In this document: positions 21,789-32,188 of the stretch, in pieces
How the letters are laid out: each line of letters opens with the position of its first letter
Position numbering within the stretch: the stretch's first letter is position 1
NCBI GenBank assembly: GCA_016712665.1
Contig: JADJQP010000001.1
Location: 930,001-994,000, forward strand
DNA length: 64,000 nt
Source of the DNA: Bacteroidota bacterium
GTDB lineage: Bacteria > Bacteroidota > Bacteroidia > Chitinophagales > Chitinophagaceae
Reading direction: 5' to 3'
Program-made: the position numbers and the translations under genes
Notes under the pieces: generated by a model
Database searches by the model: none
The model's input: only the letters and a program-made list of their open reading frames with translations
What the model was told of the DNA's origin: nothing

Positions 21789-22859
21789 ATGGTTTTACTT
21801 GCAATTTCCTTTTCACTTATTATCGAAAAGGTAATTTTGATTGCTATTATATTGGGGGCTTCATTGGGCGTTGCAATGTATAGCACCTGGGCCGAGCGAA
21901 AGGTATCGGCGGTAATGCAAGATAGGAGAGGTCCCAACAGAGCGGGAATTTTCGGACTTTTGCAACCCTTTGCTGATGCGGTAAAATTGTTTACCAAGGA
22001 AGAAATCATTCCTAATTTCTCTAGCAAATTTTTATTTATTTTAGGGCCCTCCTTAGCTATGTTGATGGCTTGTATGACAAGTGCTGTCATACCTTGGGGT
22101 CCGGATATTGTAAAGGAGGACGGCAGTATCATTTCATTGCAAGTAGCTGATATCAGCATTGGCGTATTGTATATATTTGGTGTAGTAAGTTTGGGTGTGT
22201 ATGGGATTATGTTAGGTGCATGGGCTTCCAACAATAAATTTTCATTATTGAGTGGACTTCGGGCTGCTTCACAGGCCATTTCCTATGAATTGGCTATGGG
22301 TATCAGTTTGATAGCAATGGTGATGATGACGGGCAGTTTGAGTATGCGTGAAATAGCAGCACAGCAACATGGTTTTTGGGCGGATGGCTATTTTACCTGG
22401 AATTTCTTTAAGCAACCATTGGCATTTATCATTTTTATCGTTTGTTCTTTTGCCGAATTAAATCGCGCGCCTTTCGATTTGGCTGAATGCGAAAGTGAAT
22501 TGATAGGAGGGTATCATACAGAATATAGTTCAATGAAACTAGGCTTTTACTTGTTTGCTGAGTATATCAATATGTTTATTACTTCCGTTATTTTAAGCAC
22601 AATGTTTTTTGGTGGTTATAATTATCCGGGAATGGATTGGGTAGCAACGCAAGTGGCGCCCTGGGTTTTTTCTATTATTGGTGTTTTGGTATTATTAGGT
22701 AAAGCAATTGCATTCATTATCTTCTTTATGTTTATCAGATGGACGATTCCAAGATTTAGATATGACCAATTAATGAATTTGGGTTGGAAAAGTTTAATTC
22801 CACTGGCTCTTATTAATATGCTTATCACCGGTGCGGTCATTTTATATTTTCAAAATTAA
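21789..22859 (+). CDS. nuoH: NADH-quinone oxidoreductase subunit H
   Basis: Membrane subunit of complex I that forms much of the quinone chamber and links the peripheral arm to the proton-pumping arm. The 356-residue product has about eight transmembrane helices and the family motifs AERKVSAVMQDRRGPNRAG, GLLQPFADAVKLFTKEE and RAPFDLAECESELIGGYHTEYS. Three starts are possible (21729, 21753, 21789). The N-terminus from 21789 is closest in length to family members, and the other two precede promoter-like elements. nuoI follows 8 bp downstream and then nuoJ. The genes normally before it (nuoA-G) are replaced here by the adhesin. Confidence 0.93.
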   Translation: MVLLAISFSLIIEKVILIAIILGASLGVAMYSTWAERKVSAVMQDRRGPNRAGIFGLLQPFADAVKLFTKEEIIPNFSSKFLFILGPSLAMLMACMTSAVIPWGPDIVKEDGSIISLQVADISIGVLYIFGVVSLGVYGIMLGAWASNNKFSLLSGLRAASQAISYELAMGISLIAMVMMTGSLSMREIAAQQHGFWADGYFTWNFFKQPLAFIIFIVCSFAELNRAPFDLAECESELIGGYHTEYSSMKLGFYLFAEYINMFITSVILSTMFFGGYNYPGMDWVATQVAPWVFSIIGVLVLLGKAIAFIIFFMFIRWTIPRFRYDQLMNLGWKSLIPLALINMLITGAVILYFQN

Positions 22860-22867
22860 TAATTTGT

Positions 22868-23395
22868 ATGGCTTATAATATTTCAAAAAAATCACTGGCA
22901 GTTGATAGGCATCCAATGACCTTTTTGGAACGTCTCTATATTCCGTCCATTATTAAAGGATTGAGTATCACGCTTAGCCACATTTTTAAGAAGAAGGCTA
23001 CTATAAATTATCCTGAGGTGGAACGACCTTTTAGCAGTACCTTTCGGGGATTACATATCTTAAACAGAGATGAGGAAGGGCGTGAAAAGTGCACTGCGTG
23101 CGGTTTGTGTGCATTGAGTTGTCCGGCCGAGGCCATTACCATGGAGTCTGCCGAACGAAAGGCAGGCGAAGAGCATTTGTATAAAGAGGAAAAATATGCC
23201 GCACAATACGAAATCAACATGTTGCGTTGTATCTTTTGCGGATTATGCGAAGAAGCCTGTCCTAAAGATGCCATTTACCTAACACAAACATTTGCACCTG
23301 CCAATTATAGTCGGCAGAGTTTTATTTATAAAAAAGACGATTTACTATTACCCTTGTCAGCAAAATCGAAGCAATCCGATTTGTTGAATAAATAG
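22868..23395 (+). CDS. nuoI: NADH-quinone oxidoreductase subunit I (2x[4Fe-4S])
   Basis: Peripheral-arm subunit carrying two [4Fe-4S] clusters (N6a and N6b) that pass electrons towards the quinone site. Both motifs are intact: CTACGLC..C at Cys75, 78, 81 and 85, and CIFCGLC..C at Cys121, 124, 127 and 131, each followed by Pro. 175 residues is normal. Starts 8 bp after nuoH and ends 8 bp before nuoJ. Confidence 0.95.
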   Translation: MAYNISKKSLAVDRHPMTFLERLYIPSIIKGLSITLSHIFKKKATINYPEVERPFSSTFRGLHILNRDEEGREKCTACGLCALSCPAEAITMESAERKAGEEHLYKEEKYAAQYEINMLRCIFCGLCEEACPKDAIYLTQTFAPANYSRQSFIYKKDDLLLPLSAKSKQSDLLNK

Positions 23396-23403
23396 ATTAC
23401 AGT

Positions 23404-23937
23404 ATGGAATTACAACATATTATTTTTTGGATATTGTGTGTTCTCACCTTGGGATTATCTGTGGGTGTAATAATGAGCCGAAATCCCATAAATAGCGTCT
23501 TATTTTTGATATTAACTTTTTTTACTATTTCGGCACATTATGTGATGATGAATGCGCAATTTTTGGCAATCGTTAATATCATAGTGTATGCAGGTGCTAT
23601 CATGGTTTTGTTTTTGTTTGTGATTATGCTGATGAACCTTAATGGTGATACGGAACCTCAAAAGAATACGCTGGTTCAATTTGCGGCGGTTATTTCAGGA
23701 GGTGCCTTGTTGTTGATATTCATCGCTGCATTTAAATCGACCATAAGTGGCATTGATGGCAAGCAAATAATGTATGCGCAAGCAACTGATATTGGTTTGA
23801 TAAAAAACTTAGGAATGGTATTATTTACCGACTATGTTTTCCCTTTTGAAATTGCCAGTGTCTTGTTTTTAAGTGCCATGGTAGGTGCAGTAGTACTAGG
23901 CAAACGGGATAAGGATTCTGTGGTAGTGGAAGGCTAA
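23404..23937 (+). CDS. nuoJ: NADH-quinone oxidoreductase subunit J
   Basis: Hydrophobic 177-residue complex I subunit with five predicted transmembrane helices. NuoJ features are the PINSVLFLILTF helix, the YAGAIMVLFLFVIMLMN helix (the conserved glycine-containing pi-bulge helix) and the final EIASVLFLSAMVGAVVLGKRD. It is the last nuo gene visible: no nuoK, L, M or N follows, although nuoK normally sits directly downstream. Confidence 0.92.
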   Translation: MELQHIIFWILCVLTLGLSVGVIMSRNPINSVLFLILTFFTISAHYVMMNAQFLAIVNIIVYAGAIMVLFLFVIMLMNLNGDTEPQKNTLVQFAAVISGGALLLIFIAAFKSTISGIDGKQIMYAQATDIGLIKNLGMVLFTDYVFPFEIASVLFLSAMVGAVVLGKRDKDSVVVEG

Positions 23938-24056
23938 TAAGACGTAACAGCGTTTGGTTTTTTCAGGATTTACTGGACTACATCTCCTGCCCTTTCTCGG
24001 ATTCGTTTTATTAAAAATGTCCCCTCTTAATTTTGAAATTACCCATTGGATTATAG

Positions 24057-24064
24057 TACCTTTG
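24057..24064 (+). promoter_or_regulatory. -7 promoter element before the PAP2-like gene
   Basis: TACCTTTG fits TAnnTTTG and ends 5 nt before the GTG at 24070 that opens the PAP2-like frame. Confidence 0.5.
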
Positions 24065-24069
24065 CCACC

Positions 24070-24717
24070 GTGCAAGATCAATCCAGTAAAAACGGTTTGT
24101 TACCGAAAATCATCTCTACGATTTTACATCCCGTATTTGTACCAACCATGGTATTTATGTTTCTTATTTTTTGGAGTCCAACGTTGTTTTTTGATTAGAC
24201 CATAAAACTACTTCTTGGTGGTTACCTCATTATTGCGCACATCACCATTTCATTTCCACTGCTAGTGGTTTTTTTGCTGTGGCGACTTAAGTTTATCGAA
24301 AGTATTCATATGCATGGTGAGCGGGAGCGATACGGGCCCTTAATTGCCTCCATGTTATTTTACTTTTGGGTATTTTGGTTGTTTCATAAAACCATGCAGG
24401 CGCCTGAATTGGTGCAAAGTTTTTTGCTAGGTGTTTTTTTGACCACAGTAGGAATCTTTATGGCTACTATCTTTTATAAAATAAGTATGCATGCTGCAGC
24501 ATGGGGCGGCGTAGTGGGGTTTGCTCTTATTTGTACCTTTCAAGGAGTTCAAAATTCAATTTTATTTTTAATAGGTTCCATAATAATAGCCGGATTAGTG
24601 GGGAGTATCCGTTTATACATCAAGGCACATACCGGACCGCAGGTGTATTCAGGATATATTGTCGGTTTTGTTATGCAATTATTATCACTTTTTGTAGTCA
24701 GTAAATTTTTATTTTAA
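24070..24717 (+). CDS. PAP2-superfamily-like membrane protein with internal TAG
   Basis: From GTG 24070 the frame reads QDQSSKNGLLPKIISTILHP, typical of Bacteroidota PAP2-related proteins. It meets a TAG at 24196-24198 and continues in the same frame to the stop at 24717 (215 codons in all). The distal part has several transmembrane helices. KISMHAAAWGG stands where PAP2 enzymes have PSGH, and IRLYIKAHTGPQ stands where they have SR-x5-H-x3-D, with Gln replacing the catalytic Asp. The phosphatase activity is therefore doubtful. The TAG may be a base error, a real nonsense mutation, or mark restart at GTG 24265. TAG is a normal stop elsewhere (nuoI). comB starts 2 bp after its stop. Confidence 0.65.
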
Positions 24718-24719
24718 GA

Positions 24720-25439
24720 ATGGCCTTACCCAAAATAGAGACTTGTTTTTCGCCATCTCTACTTCACCTTTATGATATCAAAAAGAGTATCGTGGTGATT
24801 ATTGACGTGTTTAGAGCTACCTCCACCATTGCTGCTGCATTGGATAATGGGGCCAAACAAATCATACCCATAGACTCGGTAGAAAAATGCATTGAAATGG
24901 GGTTGACAAGTTCCAATGCCATTACTGCCGGCGAACGAGATGGGAAGGTGGCACCCGGTTTGGAACATGGCAATTCGCCGCTGGAATACGAAACGGATTT
25001 TATTAAGGGTAAAACCTTATTGTTTACCACAACAAATGGTACTCGACTATTGCATATGTGCGGTGAAGCGAGCGAAATTATTTCAGGATCATTTTTGAAT
25101 CTGGGTGCAGTATGCGACTATTTGAAATCGCAGCAGAAAGATGTTTTACTTGCTTGTGCATCCTGGAAAGATCGATATAATTTGGAGGATTCTCTATTTG
25201 CCGGAGCTGTGTACGACCAAATTGGGGAATATTTTGAAATGAATTGTGATAGTACACGTGCTGCGCATCATTTATATAAAGCTGCCAAAAACGACCTCTA
25301 CGGTTTTATTCAAGACAGTTCGCATTTTCATCGATTATCGAAATTTGGATTGCAATATGATATGGAGTATTGCTGCAAAATTAATAAGCACAATGTGTTA
25401 GTTCGGTATATGGACGGTAAATTGGTAATTGCGCCGTAA
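24720..25439 (+). CDS. comB: 2-phosphosulfolactate phosphatase family protein (ComB)
   Basis: A 239-residue ComB-family protein. The founding enzyme is a Mg-dependent phosphatase making sulfolactate in coenzyme M synthesis of methanogens; many bacteria without coenzyme M carry homologues of unknown substrate. Family features: the N-terminal VVIIDVFRATSTIAAALDNGA, the AGERDGKVAPGLEHGNSP loop and TTTNGTRLLH. Length is normal and no residues appear lost. It starts 2 bp after the PAP2-like gene, so the two may be co-transcribed. I assign the family firmly and the exact substrate not at all. Confidence 0.85.
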   Translation: MALPKIETCFSPSLLHLYDIKKSIVVIIDVFRATSTIAAALDNGAKQIIPIDSVEKCIEMGLTSSNAITAGERDGKVAPGLEHGNSPLEYETDFIKGKTLLFTTTNGTRLLHMCGEASEIISGSFLNLGAVCDYLKSQQKDVLLACASWKDRYNLEDSLFAGAVYDQIGEYFEMNCDSTRAAHHLYKAAKNDLYGFIQDSSHFHRLSKFGLQYDMEYCCKINKHNVLVRYMDGKLVIAP

Positions 25440-25567
25440 AGCTGTTGTTTGTAGTAAATCATCGACATTTTTGGCATTCATTTCCTGAACCTAAAACATG
25501 GGCTGCCTCTGCTGCTTTTTCTATACTTCTTTAGGGAATCCCTTACATTATGTGTTAATAATAATAC

Positions 25568-25575
25568 TACCTTTG
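25568..25575 (+). promoter_or_regulatory. -7 promoter element of the ABC exporter gene
   Basis: TACCTTTG fits TAnnTTTG and ends 10 nt before ATG 25586. Confidence 0.55.
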
Positions 25576-25585
25576 CACCCATTAT

Positions 25586-27339
25586 ATGAAAATTTTACTC
25601 CATTACCTATCACGATATAAGGGGTTTGTGTTGCTATCGTTTTTATTAGCAGCACTGAATACCGGATTTTCCTTATTAGACCCTGTATTTTTTGGAAAAC
25701 TTTTTGATTATATCAAAGAAAATTACAACAAGGCCACACAACAAGAGTATATTTTAAATATTCTTCAGTTTATTGCTACCATGATTGGTGTTGCTATGGC
25801 ATCGCGTATTGCTAAAGCATTTCAAGATTATACGGTAAATACTGTGATTCAACGATTTGGCGCCGATGTGTATACCGACGGACTAAAAAGAGCGTTGCAA
25901 TTACCCTATCAACAATTTGAAGATCAACGTAGTGGTGAAACCTTGGCGGTGCTTGAAAAAGTTCGGATTGATTCCGAAAAATTTATGACCTTATTTATCA
26001 ATGTGCTGTTTGGTGTGATAGTAAGTGTAGTATTTGTAATGGTTTACTCTTTTACTACCTACCCAAAGTTGGTATTAATATACATGGTAGGTGCCATATT
26101 GTTATCTGCATTAATGAGTGTATTGAGTAAAAAAATTAAATTTATTCAACGTACAATTATTAAGGAAACAACTGCACTAGCTGGAGCTACCACAGAATCT
26201 TTACGTAATATTGAATTGATTCGAAGTTTGGGACTTACTAATCAGGAGATCAAACGTCTGAATCTTACCACGCGAAAAATTTTACAACTCGAGTTAAAAA
26301 AGGTAAAGAGTATTCGATCCTTAAGTTTTGTTCAGGGCACTTTTGTAAATTTAATGCGGCAAAGTATTTTATTTGTATTGGCTTATTTGGTGTTTAAGAA
26401 TCACTTATCCATTGGGCAAATGATTACCATGCAATTTTTTTCTTTTTTTATTTTTGGTCCTTTGCAGGAGTTGGGCAATATTATTTTAGCCTATCGAGAA
26501 GCTGAAACCTCATTGGGGAATTTTGAAAGCTGATGCATACTCCGGTGGAGGAGCGACCGCTAAACCCAAAATCGATCAATAAAATTGAGAATTTGGAATT
26601 TAAAGATGTTTCGTTTAAACATCAGACGGCTCGGCAAAACGCGTTGAGTAATATTTCGTTTTCGGTTAAAAGAGGCGAGACCATAGCTTTTGTAGGACCT
26701 TCGGGTTCTGGAAAAACGACGTTGGTAAAATTACTGGTGGGCTTGTACAAACCTTTAGAGGGCGATCTACTTTATAATGGGGTTTCCTTTCGAGATTTGG
26801 ATATTGAAGAATTTAGGCATCAAATTGGCTTTGTAACTCAAGATACGCAATTGTTTGCAGGAAGTATACGCGAAAATTTGCTCTTTGTAAATCCACGTGC
26901 TACAGAAGAGGAGATGATTAAGGCCTTGCAAAAATCAGCAGCCTACACCTTATTGAGTCGTGCTGAAAATGGTTTGGATACAGTAATTGGAGAAGGGGGT
27001 ATGAAAATTTCGGGTGGTGAAAAGCAACGACTTTCTATAGCGAGGGCATTGCTGCGTCAGCCTCGATTACTGGTATTTGACGAGGCTACTTCAGCACTTG
27101 ATTCCATTACAGAGGAAGCGATTACCAATACGGTGAAACAAATTTCAGGCGAGAAAGAGCAAATCAATATTTTAATTGCCCATCGTCTTTCAACCATTAT
27201 GCATGCCGATCGAATTTATGTACTTGAGAAGGGAAAAATAGTTGAAACAGGGGCCCATCAGCAATTGGTAGATGAAAAGGGCTTGTATTATGCAATGTGG
27301 AGGCAGCAAATAGGTGAACGGCAATTGGATTTAATTTAA
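25586..27339 (+). CDS. MsbA-type ABC exporter, fused permease and ATPase (frameshifted)
   Basis: Residues 1 to about 315 form a six-helix exporter membrane domain (ABC_membrane). The following 268 residues form the nucleotide-binding domain, with Walker A GPSGSGKTT, signature ISGGEKQRLSIARALL, Walker B LLVFDEATSALD and the switch histidine in IAHRLST. The two parts are in different frames. The first frame stops at 26531-26533 within GAAAGCTGATGC; adding one A to the A-run gives FEKLMHTPVEE, the normal linker, and a 584-residue protein of usual half-transporter length. The second part could start at ATG 26533 if the break were real. Lipid or drug export is the family role; the substrate is not evident. 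DUF983 follows. Confidence 0.85.
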
Positions 27340-27356
27340 ATAAAAATAGTATAGAA

Positions 27357-27758
27357 ATGTTGAACAACGAAAAACCAAATCGATTTATCAGTATGTTAAA
27401 AATGAAATGTCCCAATTGCCATCGAGGTGGGATGTTTACAAATAAAAGTGTTTTTCCAATAACGAAATTGATGGACATGCCTGAAAAATGTTCTCATTGT
27501 GGCTTGAAGTTTGAAATAGAAACGGGGTTTTGGTTTGGAACAGGCTATGTGAGTTATGCCTTGAGTGTAGCAACCATTTTTATCTCTGCTATTATTTTTT
27601 CGCTCACCTATGGTTTTACCTGGCGTGATAATTCCATATTTATTTTTATAGGAGTAATGATATCATCCTTGGTTATTTTACAGCCCTGGATCATGCGACT
27701 ATCGCGGGTACTGTATATTTACGTATTTGTGAAATACAACAGTGTGGTATCTAAATAG
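27357..27758 (+). CDS. DUF983 family membrane protein
   Basis: A 133-residue protein with a zinc-ribbon-like pair of CxxC motifs (CPNCHRGGMF near residue 20 and CSHCGLKF near residue 45), then ETGFWFGTGYVSYALSVA and two to three transmembrane helices. This is the standard DUF983 pattern, common in Bacteroidota and Alphaproteobacteria. Function is unknown. It lies 17 bp after the ABC exporter on the same strand and may be part of that transcript. Confidence 0.85.
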   Translation: MLNNEKPNRFISMLKMKCPNCHRGGMFTNKSVFPITKLMDMPEKCSHCGLKFEIETGFWFGTGYVSYALSVATIFISAIIFSLTYGFTWRDNSIFIFIGVMISSLVILQPWIMRLSRVLYIYVFVKYNSVVSK

Positions 27759-27878
27759 AACTTCATTTTTTGTAAGGCATAAATTTTTTTGGGATAGTAC
27801 TATTTTAGAAAAGGAAGGTTTGCTCGAATTTTTGTGGTTATCCCAAATGACAAATGCAAAGTCACTGTTTAAGAAATA

Positions 27879-30136
27879 CTAAAAATTATAAACCATTTTT
27901 GCTTTCAAAAATAATGGTGTTCCAGCTGTATAATGAATTTCAGAAATAGACGTTTGCTCACCTTTCAATCTGCTTTCCGTTTCAAACTGCGCCTCATTCC
28001 ATTTTACATTAAAAATATTTTCTGCTGAAAGCGAAAAGGAAGTTTTCTTTAAGGAATATTCAACTATGCCATCAAATAAAGTATAACCTTTTGCGATGCT
28101 TGAAAAGTCTTCATTAGCTGCTCTATCGCCCAAATAGCGGTATCGAAAGGAAGTTTTTAAACCGAAGGGAGTTTTGATAGTAAGGCCTCCAATACTTGTA
28201 ATTGTTGGTGCTAAAGGAATTTTATTTTCAAGACTCGAAACTCCAAGCGAGCGAGGTACAGCATAATTAAAATCAGCATCCGCATACAACCAACTTAAAA
28301 TATCGTATCGCACCCCAAGGTCAATTCCTATTCGTTGGGATGCCCCACCAGCTTCTACCACAGCCTCATCTCCTACGTAAACAAACTCCTGTTGAAGATA
28401 AAGACCCCATAACGAAGCAGACATAAACATTTTATCTAAAGGTTTAAAATGCGAACCAATTTCTGCACCATATGCAGCCGGTAAAATATCCTTGCCATTT
28501 TGTGAAACCACCACACGAGTGTCATTTGAATGAAAGCTTTTTCCTGACAATAAAAAGAATTGCAAAGATTCATTTGGAGTAAAATAGAGATTAAGTTTTG
28601 GACTAAAAATCCCTTTGCTTACCTGTTGTCGATTATATCCCGAAGGGTCTAATTTATTATTGTAATCAAAGGCAAGTATATCTTGACGCAAGCCTGCATT
28701 GATTCTAAAATGATTGCCAAAATCAATATTTTCATCTATATACATTCCTGCGTTGAGTTGGTGAATATCTCCAAGTGAAATATTTCGTACGAAAATATTT
28801 CTTCGTTTTACATTACTGAGTTGTGAGTTTTTTATGTCATCATATCGCAATTGAACTCCAATTTCTGTATTAAAGGATACTTTATTTATTTTTCTCACAA
28901 TGGAATGAACCCTTGTATCCATAAATGTTGCGGTCTTCTACCTGATTAATTTCGTCACCATTTACCGTGTCATTTTTTAAAAAAGTAAAATTAGAAATCA
29001 AATCAAATTTGTAATGTGAGAAAAACAATTGGTTCTTAAAATAGTCACCAGTATGTATTCGTGTTGTAAGCATGAGGTTGGCGTTTAACCTCGAGGTCTT
29101 ACCTCCTTCACTATTATCTATGCTACCAAATCTTGAGATGCTTCCATTTGCAACTGCACGCTCCGGTATTTGACCTGAGGCATTCCAGAAACTTGTGAAA
29201 TTGGATACCTGAAATGTCAACAATTGGTTTTCTGCAATGGCGCCATGATATTTCGCAAACAAATTTAGCCGATTTAGATTATCAGGATTTTCAAAAAAGC
29301 CTTTCTTGAAGAAATATTCTCCAGCCACATAGATTTTGATTTTTAGCCCTGGCTTTTTCTCCTAGAAGGTTCATCATACTAAGTATTCTGTAATGCCCAA
29401 ATCGACCGGCTTCCAAAGAAATCGAATTTTGATCCATATGATTTTTTGTTTGAAATTGTATAGCGCCTGCTGTACTAAAATCACCAATGGATGCATTGTA
29501 AGGACCCTTTTTTACATTGACCTTCTCAATCGTTTCAGGTATCACAAAGTGCAAATCGGCATATCCTTGTCCGTGGGCATGCGACACCATGTTTACTGGC
29601 ATTCCATCTACTGACAAGTTGATATCTGTGCCATGATCGCAGTCGAAGCCACGTAGAAATATTTGTTCAGCCTTGCCGCCGCCAGCATGTTGTGCAATAA
29701 ACAAACCGGGTACTATTCGCAAAATATCTTGTGCATTATTAATAGGCCGAGTCGCAATATCTATTTTTGAAATAGCATTGGTGTTCACTTTTTGGTCCGA
29801 TACAATTTTTACCTCTTTTAAACTGGCAATTTCAGCTTCTAGATTAATATTCAAATCGCTAGTCTCATGGTTTTTCACAGCTACTCTTATTTCTTTTTTC
29901 ATATACCCTAGTATCGAAATGTACAAGGTGTGGTTGCCCTCTTCAAGGTCGGAAAATGTGAAAATGCCCTCTAAATCTGTAGTAGTTGTCGCTCCATTTT
30001 TGTCCAATTGAATTCGTACATATTCAAGAGGAAATTTCTGTTTGCTATCGAGAATGGTACCTTTTATTGTACCATTATGTGCTGTTACAATTTTAAAAGA
30101 AAAGGTAAGTAATAATAGGTAGATTAGTTTTTTCAT
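27879..30136 (-). CDS. TonB-dependent outer-membrane receptor (frameshifted twice)
   Basis: Starts at ATG 30136 with a signal peptide (MKKLIYLLLLTFSFKIVTA). A carboxypeptidase-regulatory-like beta-sandwich follows (GTIKGTILDSKQKFPLEYV), then the plug domain (NAQDILRIVPGLF, FLRGFDCDHGTDI, SVDGMPVNMVSHAHGQGY) and a beta-barrel ending at MVYNF, the usual aromatic last residue. Two single-base frame breaks, near 29327 and 28918, split it into three frames. Removing one base at each gives 751 residues, normal for the family. It is the last gene of the operon TPR protein-HupE-receptor, with 14 bp between hupE and this start. The DGMPVNMVSHAHGQGYADLHF plug is rich in His, which fits but does not prove metal-complex uptake. 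Confidence 0.85.
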
Positions 30137-30150
30137 GAGGAATGGTTTAT

Positions 30151-30813
30151 CTATTTTAAATAAAAAAAAATTCGTTCGATCGTCCAGAACAATGCTGTGA
30201 GTGCTATGGCAATATTGGACGGAATCACTATTCTGTTTCTGTACCATTCTTTTTTCGAAAATATTTTTGAAACAAGAATATACATTACAAGGATTACTGT
30301 CAATTGCCCAAGCTCAACGCCTACGTTAAAGCTAACAAGTGCCGTCGCAAATGCATAAGAAGGCAATCCGAGTTCACTAAGCGCACCAGCGAACCCCATG
30401 CCATGTATTAATCCAAATACGAATACCATCAACATACGCCAAGGTTTTATTTGACTGTTATAAATATTTTCTAGAGCTAGTAAAACAATTGAAATGGCAA
30501 TAAGCGGTTCAATAATGTTGGATGGTGGTGCAATAATTCCATAAACAGCCAGTGCCAAGGTAATGGAGTGGGCAAGTGTAAACATGGTTGCTTGTAAGAT
30601 GATTTTCTTAATACTTGTATTTAAAAAAAATACGCAGAGAATAAATAATACATGATCGAAACCATAGGGTAGAATATGTGTGAAGCCAAGCTCAAGGTAC
30701 TTTCTTATTACCTCATCATCCTTCATTTTATCCAACTGATAATTTATGGTATGGGCATGAGAAACAAATACACTAACCAATATAAAACTTAGTGATGCAA
30801 CTAATTTTTTCAT
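30151..30813 (-). CDS. HupE/UreJ-family membrane protein
   Basis: A 220-residue protein with an N-terminal signal sequence and about six transmembrane helices. HupE/UreJ features are the H-x-x-x-x-DH-type motif in THILPYGFDHVLFIL, FTLAHSITLAL and GLIHGMGFAGAL, whose histidines and aspartates are thought to bind nickel or cobalt in characterised HupE permeases. It lies between a TPR gene (19 bp upstream) and a TonB receptor (14 bp downstream). No hydrogenase or urease genes are in the window, so the metal is unknown. The context suggests an outer-plus-inner-membrane metal import route; that is an inference. Confidence 0.82.
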   Translation of the reverse strand: MKKLVASLSFILVSVFVSHAHTINYQLDKMKDDEVIRKYLELGFTHILPYGFDHVLFILCVFFLNTSIKKIILQATMFTLAHSITLALAVYGIIAPPSNIIEPLIAISIVLLALENIYNSQIKPWRMLMVFVFGLIHGMGFAGALSELGLPSYAFATALVSFNVGVELGQLTVILVMYILVSKIFSKKEWYRNRIVIPSNIAIALTALFWTIERIFFYLK

Positions 30814-30832
30814 AACAACTATTTCTTAATTA

Positions 30833-32188
30833 TTATTTGGTCGCAACCTGTGTTTTCACTGCGGCATTTAGCAACTGCGGATCTATTTGGGTAGTGATTG
30901 CAAGCGCACTTGATTTGTATACATCTGCTTTTGCAATTTCAGCGCTGGCACTATAAATAAGGTAGGCTTTAAATAAAGTGTTTGCATTTTTGACATTTGT
31001 TACCAATGATTTTTCTATATGTATTTTTGCATTGGCGAAGTCATTTTTTAAGAAGTAGATCCAGGCTACTAATTCATTCGCGTCGATATTTTCTGGACGA
31101 ATCGCTAGGTCCTTTTGTGCATAAGTTAGAGCCTCGTTAATTTTGTTTACATGCATATACCCCATGGCGAGTTCTCTGTTTCCATTATGTTTGGCAATAC
31201 TTTCATTTTCATTTTCTTTTTCGCCTTCAGTTAATAGTCTCAACACATCATTGTGTATTTCATTTGCTTTTGATGCCTCACCTTTTAATTCATGTAGTTC
31301 AGCCAATAAGGATACAAAAGCAGATTCACTTAAGATGCGAATAGCCTTTTCGCAATGAGCAATTGCTGAGTCATAATTTTTTTGTGCGCGTGCTAGTTTT
31401 GCCAGACCAATTTCAGCGTAGGGATAATTAGGCCTATACACAAGAGCGCTTTCATACATATATTTTGCCGTATCAAGTTTGCCTGTATTCAAGTACAAAT
31501 CGCCAAGGTTTACCCTTGCCCATTCGGTAGCCTCATAACCTGAAGGTCCGGCATCAACGGCCATTTTCATTGCAGCTTTCGCGCCATTATTATCGCCAAA
31601 TATTTGCCGGATGTATGAAGCTCTAGAGTAAGAGCGAAGGTCTGGTCTTATGCTAAGCATTTTGTCGCACATCGCAACGGCTTCATTATAGTTTCCTAAC
31701 TCAACATTGGCATCTACTAACGCGCCATATATATCAGCATTGTAAGGATTTAGTTTTACAGCTTCCGCTGCTGTTCTTTTTGCCTCGGCAAATTGATGTA
31801 AGGAAAGCAGCACGGAAGATTTGTAAGTAAGTGCCATAAAGCGGTTATCAATATTAGTATGTGCATTTTCTAATAATTTATTGATTAATTTTAGTGCTGC
31901 CTTATAGTAGTACGACTGGTTTCCTCCTATTCGGGCTTCATTTAGGTATAGCGCTATAAGATTTAGGTAGGCAGTTTGGTCATTTTCGTCCTTTGCAATG
32001 GCGGTTGTATTGTCATTAAATTGCTTTAGTACATTTTGCCATTCTGTTGATTTTCCTATAGTGTCTGGTCTTTCGAGTAATGCGCTGTATTTGGTATTTT
32101 GCGAATGGGCGGTATTGCAAGCATTATAGCTGGCAACTACCAAAGTTAAGAATAGAACTAAGCGTAAAAATTTTAAATTCTGTACCAT
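30833..32188 (-). CDS. exported TPR-repeat protein, possible lipoprotein
   Basis: From ATG 32188 the 451-residue product opens with a hydrophobic export signal and a cysteine at residue 24 (VVASYNAC). The lipobox is weak (Tyr at -3), so lipidation is uncertain. The rest is tandem tetratricopeptide repeats, for example NPYNADIYGALVDANVELG and RPNYPYAEIGLAKLARAQ. It is probably a periplasmic protein-contact module. It is first in the tight operon with the HupE-like permease and the TonB receptor, and it lies downstream of the Ada-like regulator on the same strand. A GTG at 32221 would add 11 residues and is less likely. No enzymatic domain was seen. Confidence 0.75.
   Translation of the reverse strand: MVQNLKFLRLVLFLTLVVASYNACNTAHSQNTKYSALLERPDTIGKSTEWQNVLKQFNDNTTAIAKDENDQTAYLNLIALYLNEARIGGNQSYYYKAALKLINKLLENAHTNIDNRFMALTYKSSVLLSLHQFAEAKRTAAEAVKLNPYNADIYGALVDANVELGNYNEAVAMCDKMLSIRPDLRSYSRASYIRQIFGDNNGAKAAMKMAVDAGPSGYEATEWARVNLGDLYLNTGKLDTAKYMYESALVYRPNYPYAEIGLAKLARAQKNYDSAIAHCEKAIRILSESAFVSLLAELHELKGEASKANEIHNDVLRLLTEGEKENENESIAKHNGNRELAMGYMHVNKINEALTYAQKDLAIRPENIDANELVAWIYFLKNDFANAKIHIEKSLVTNVKNANTLFKAYLIYSASAEIAKADVYKSSALAITTQIDPQLLNAAVKTQVATK

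Noticed and set aside
23938..24056. A degenerate nuoK after nuoJ
   Set aside because: No frame shows the NuoK helices or conserved Glu residues; the DNA is a short spacer before the PAP2-like promoter.
26533..27339. A separate ATP-binding protein gene beside a permease gene
   Set aside because: One added A restores a continuous linker and a normal-length fused exporter.
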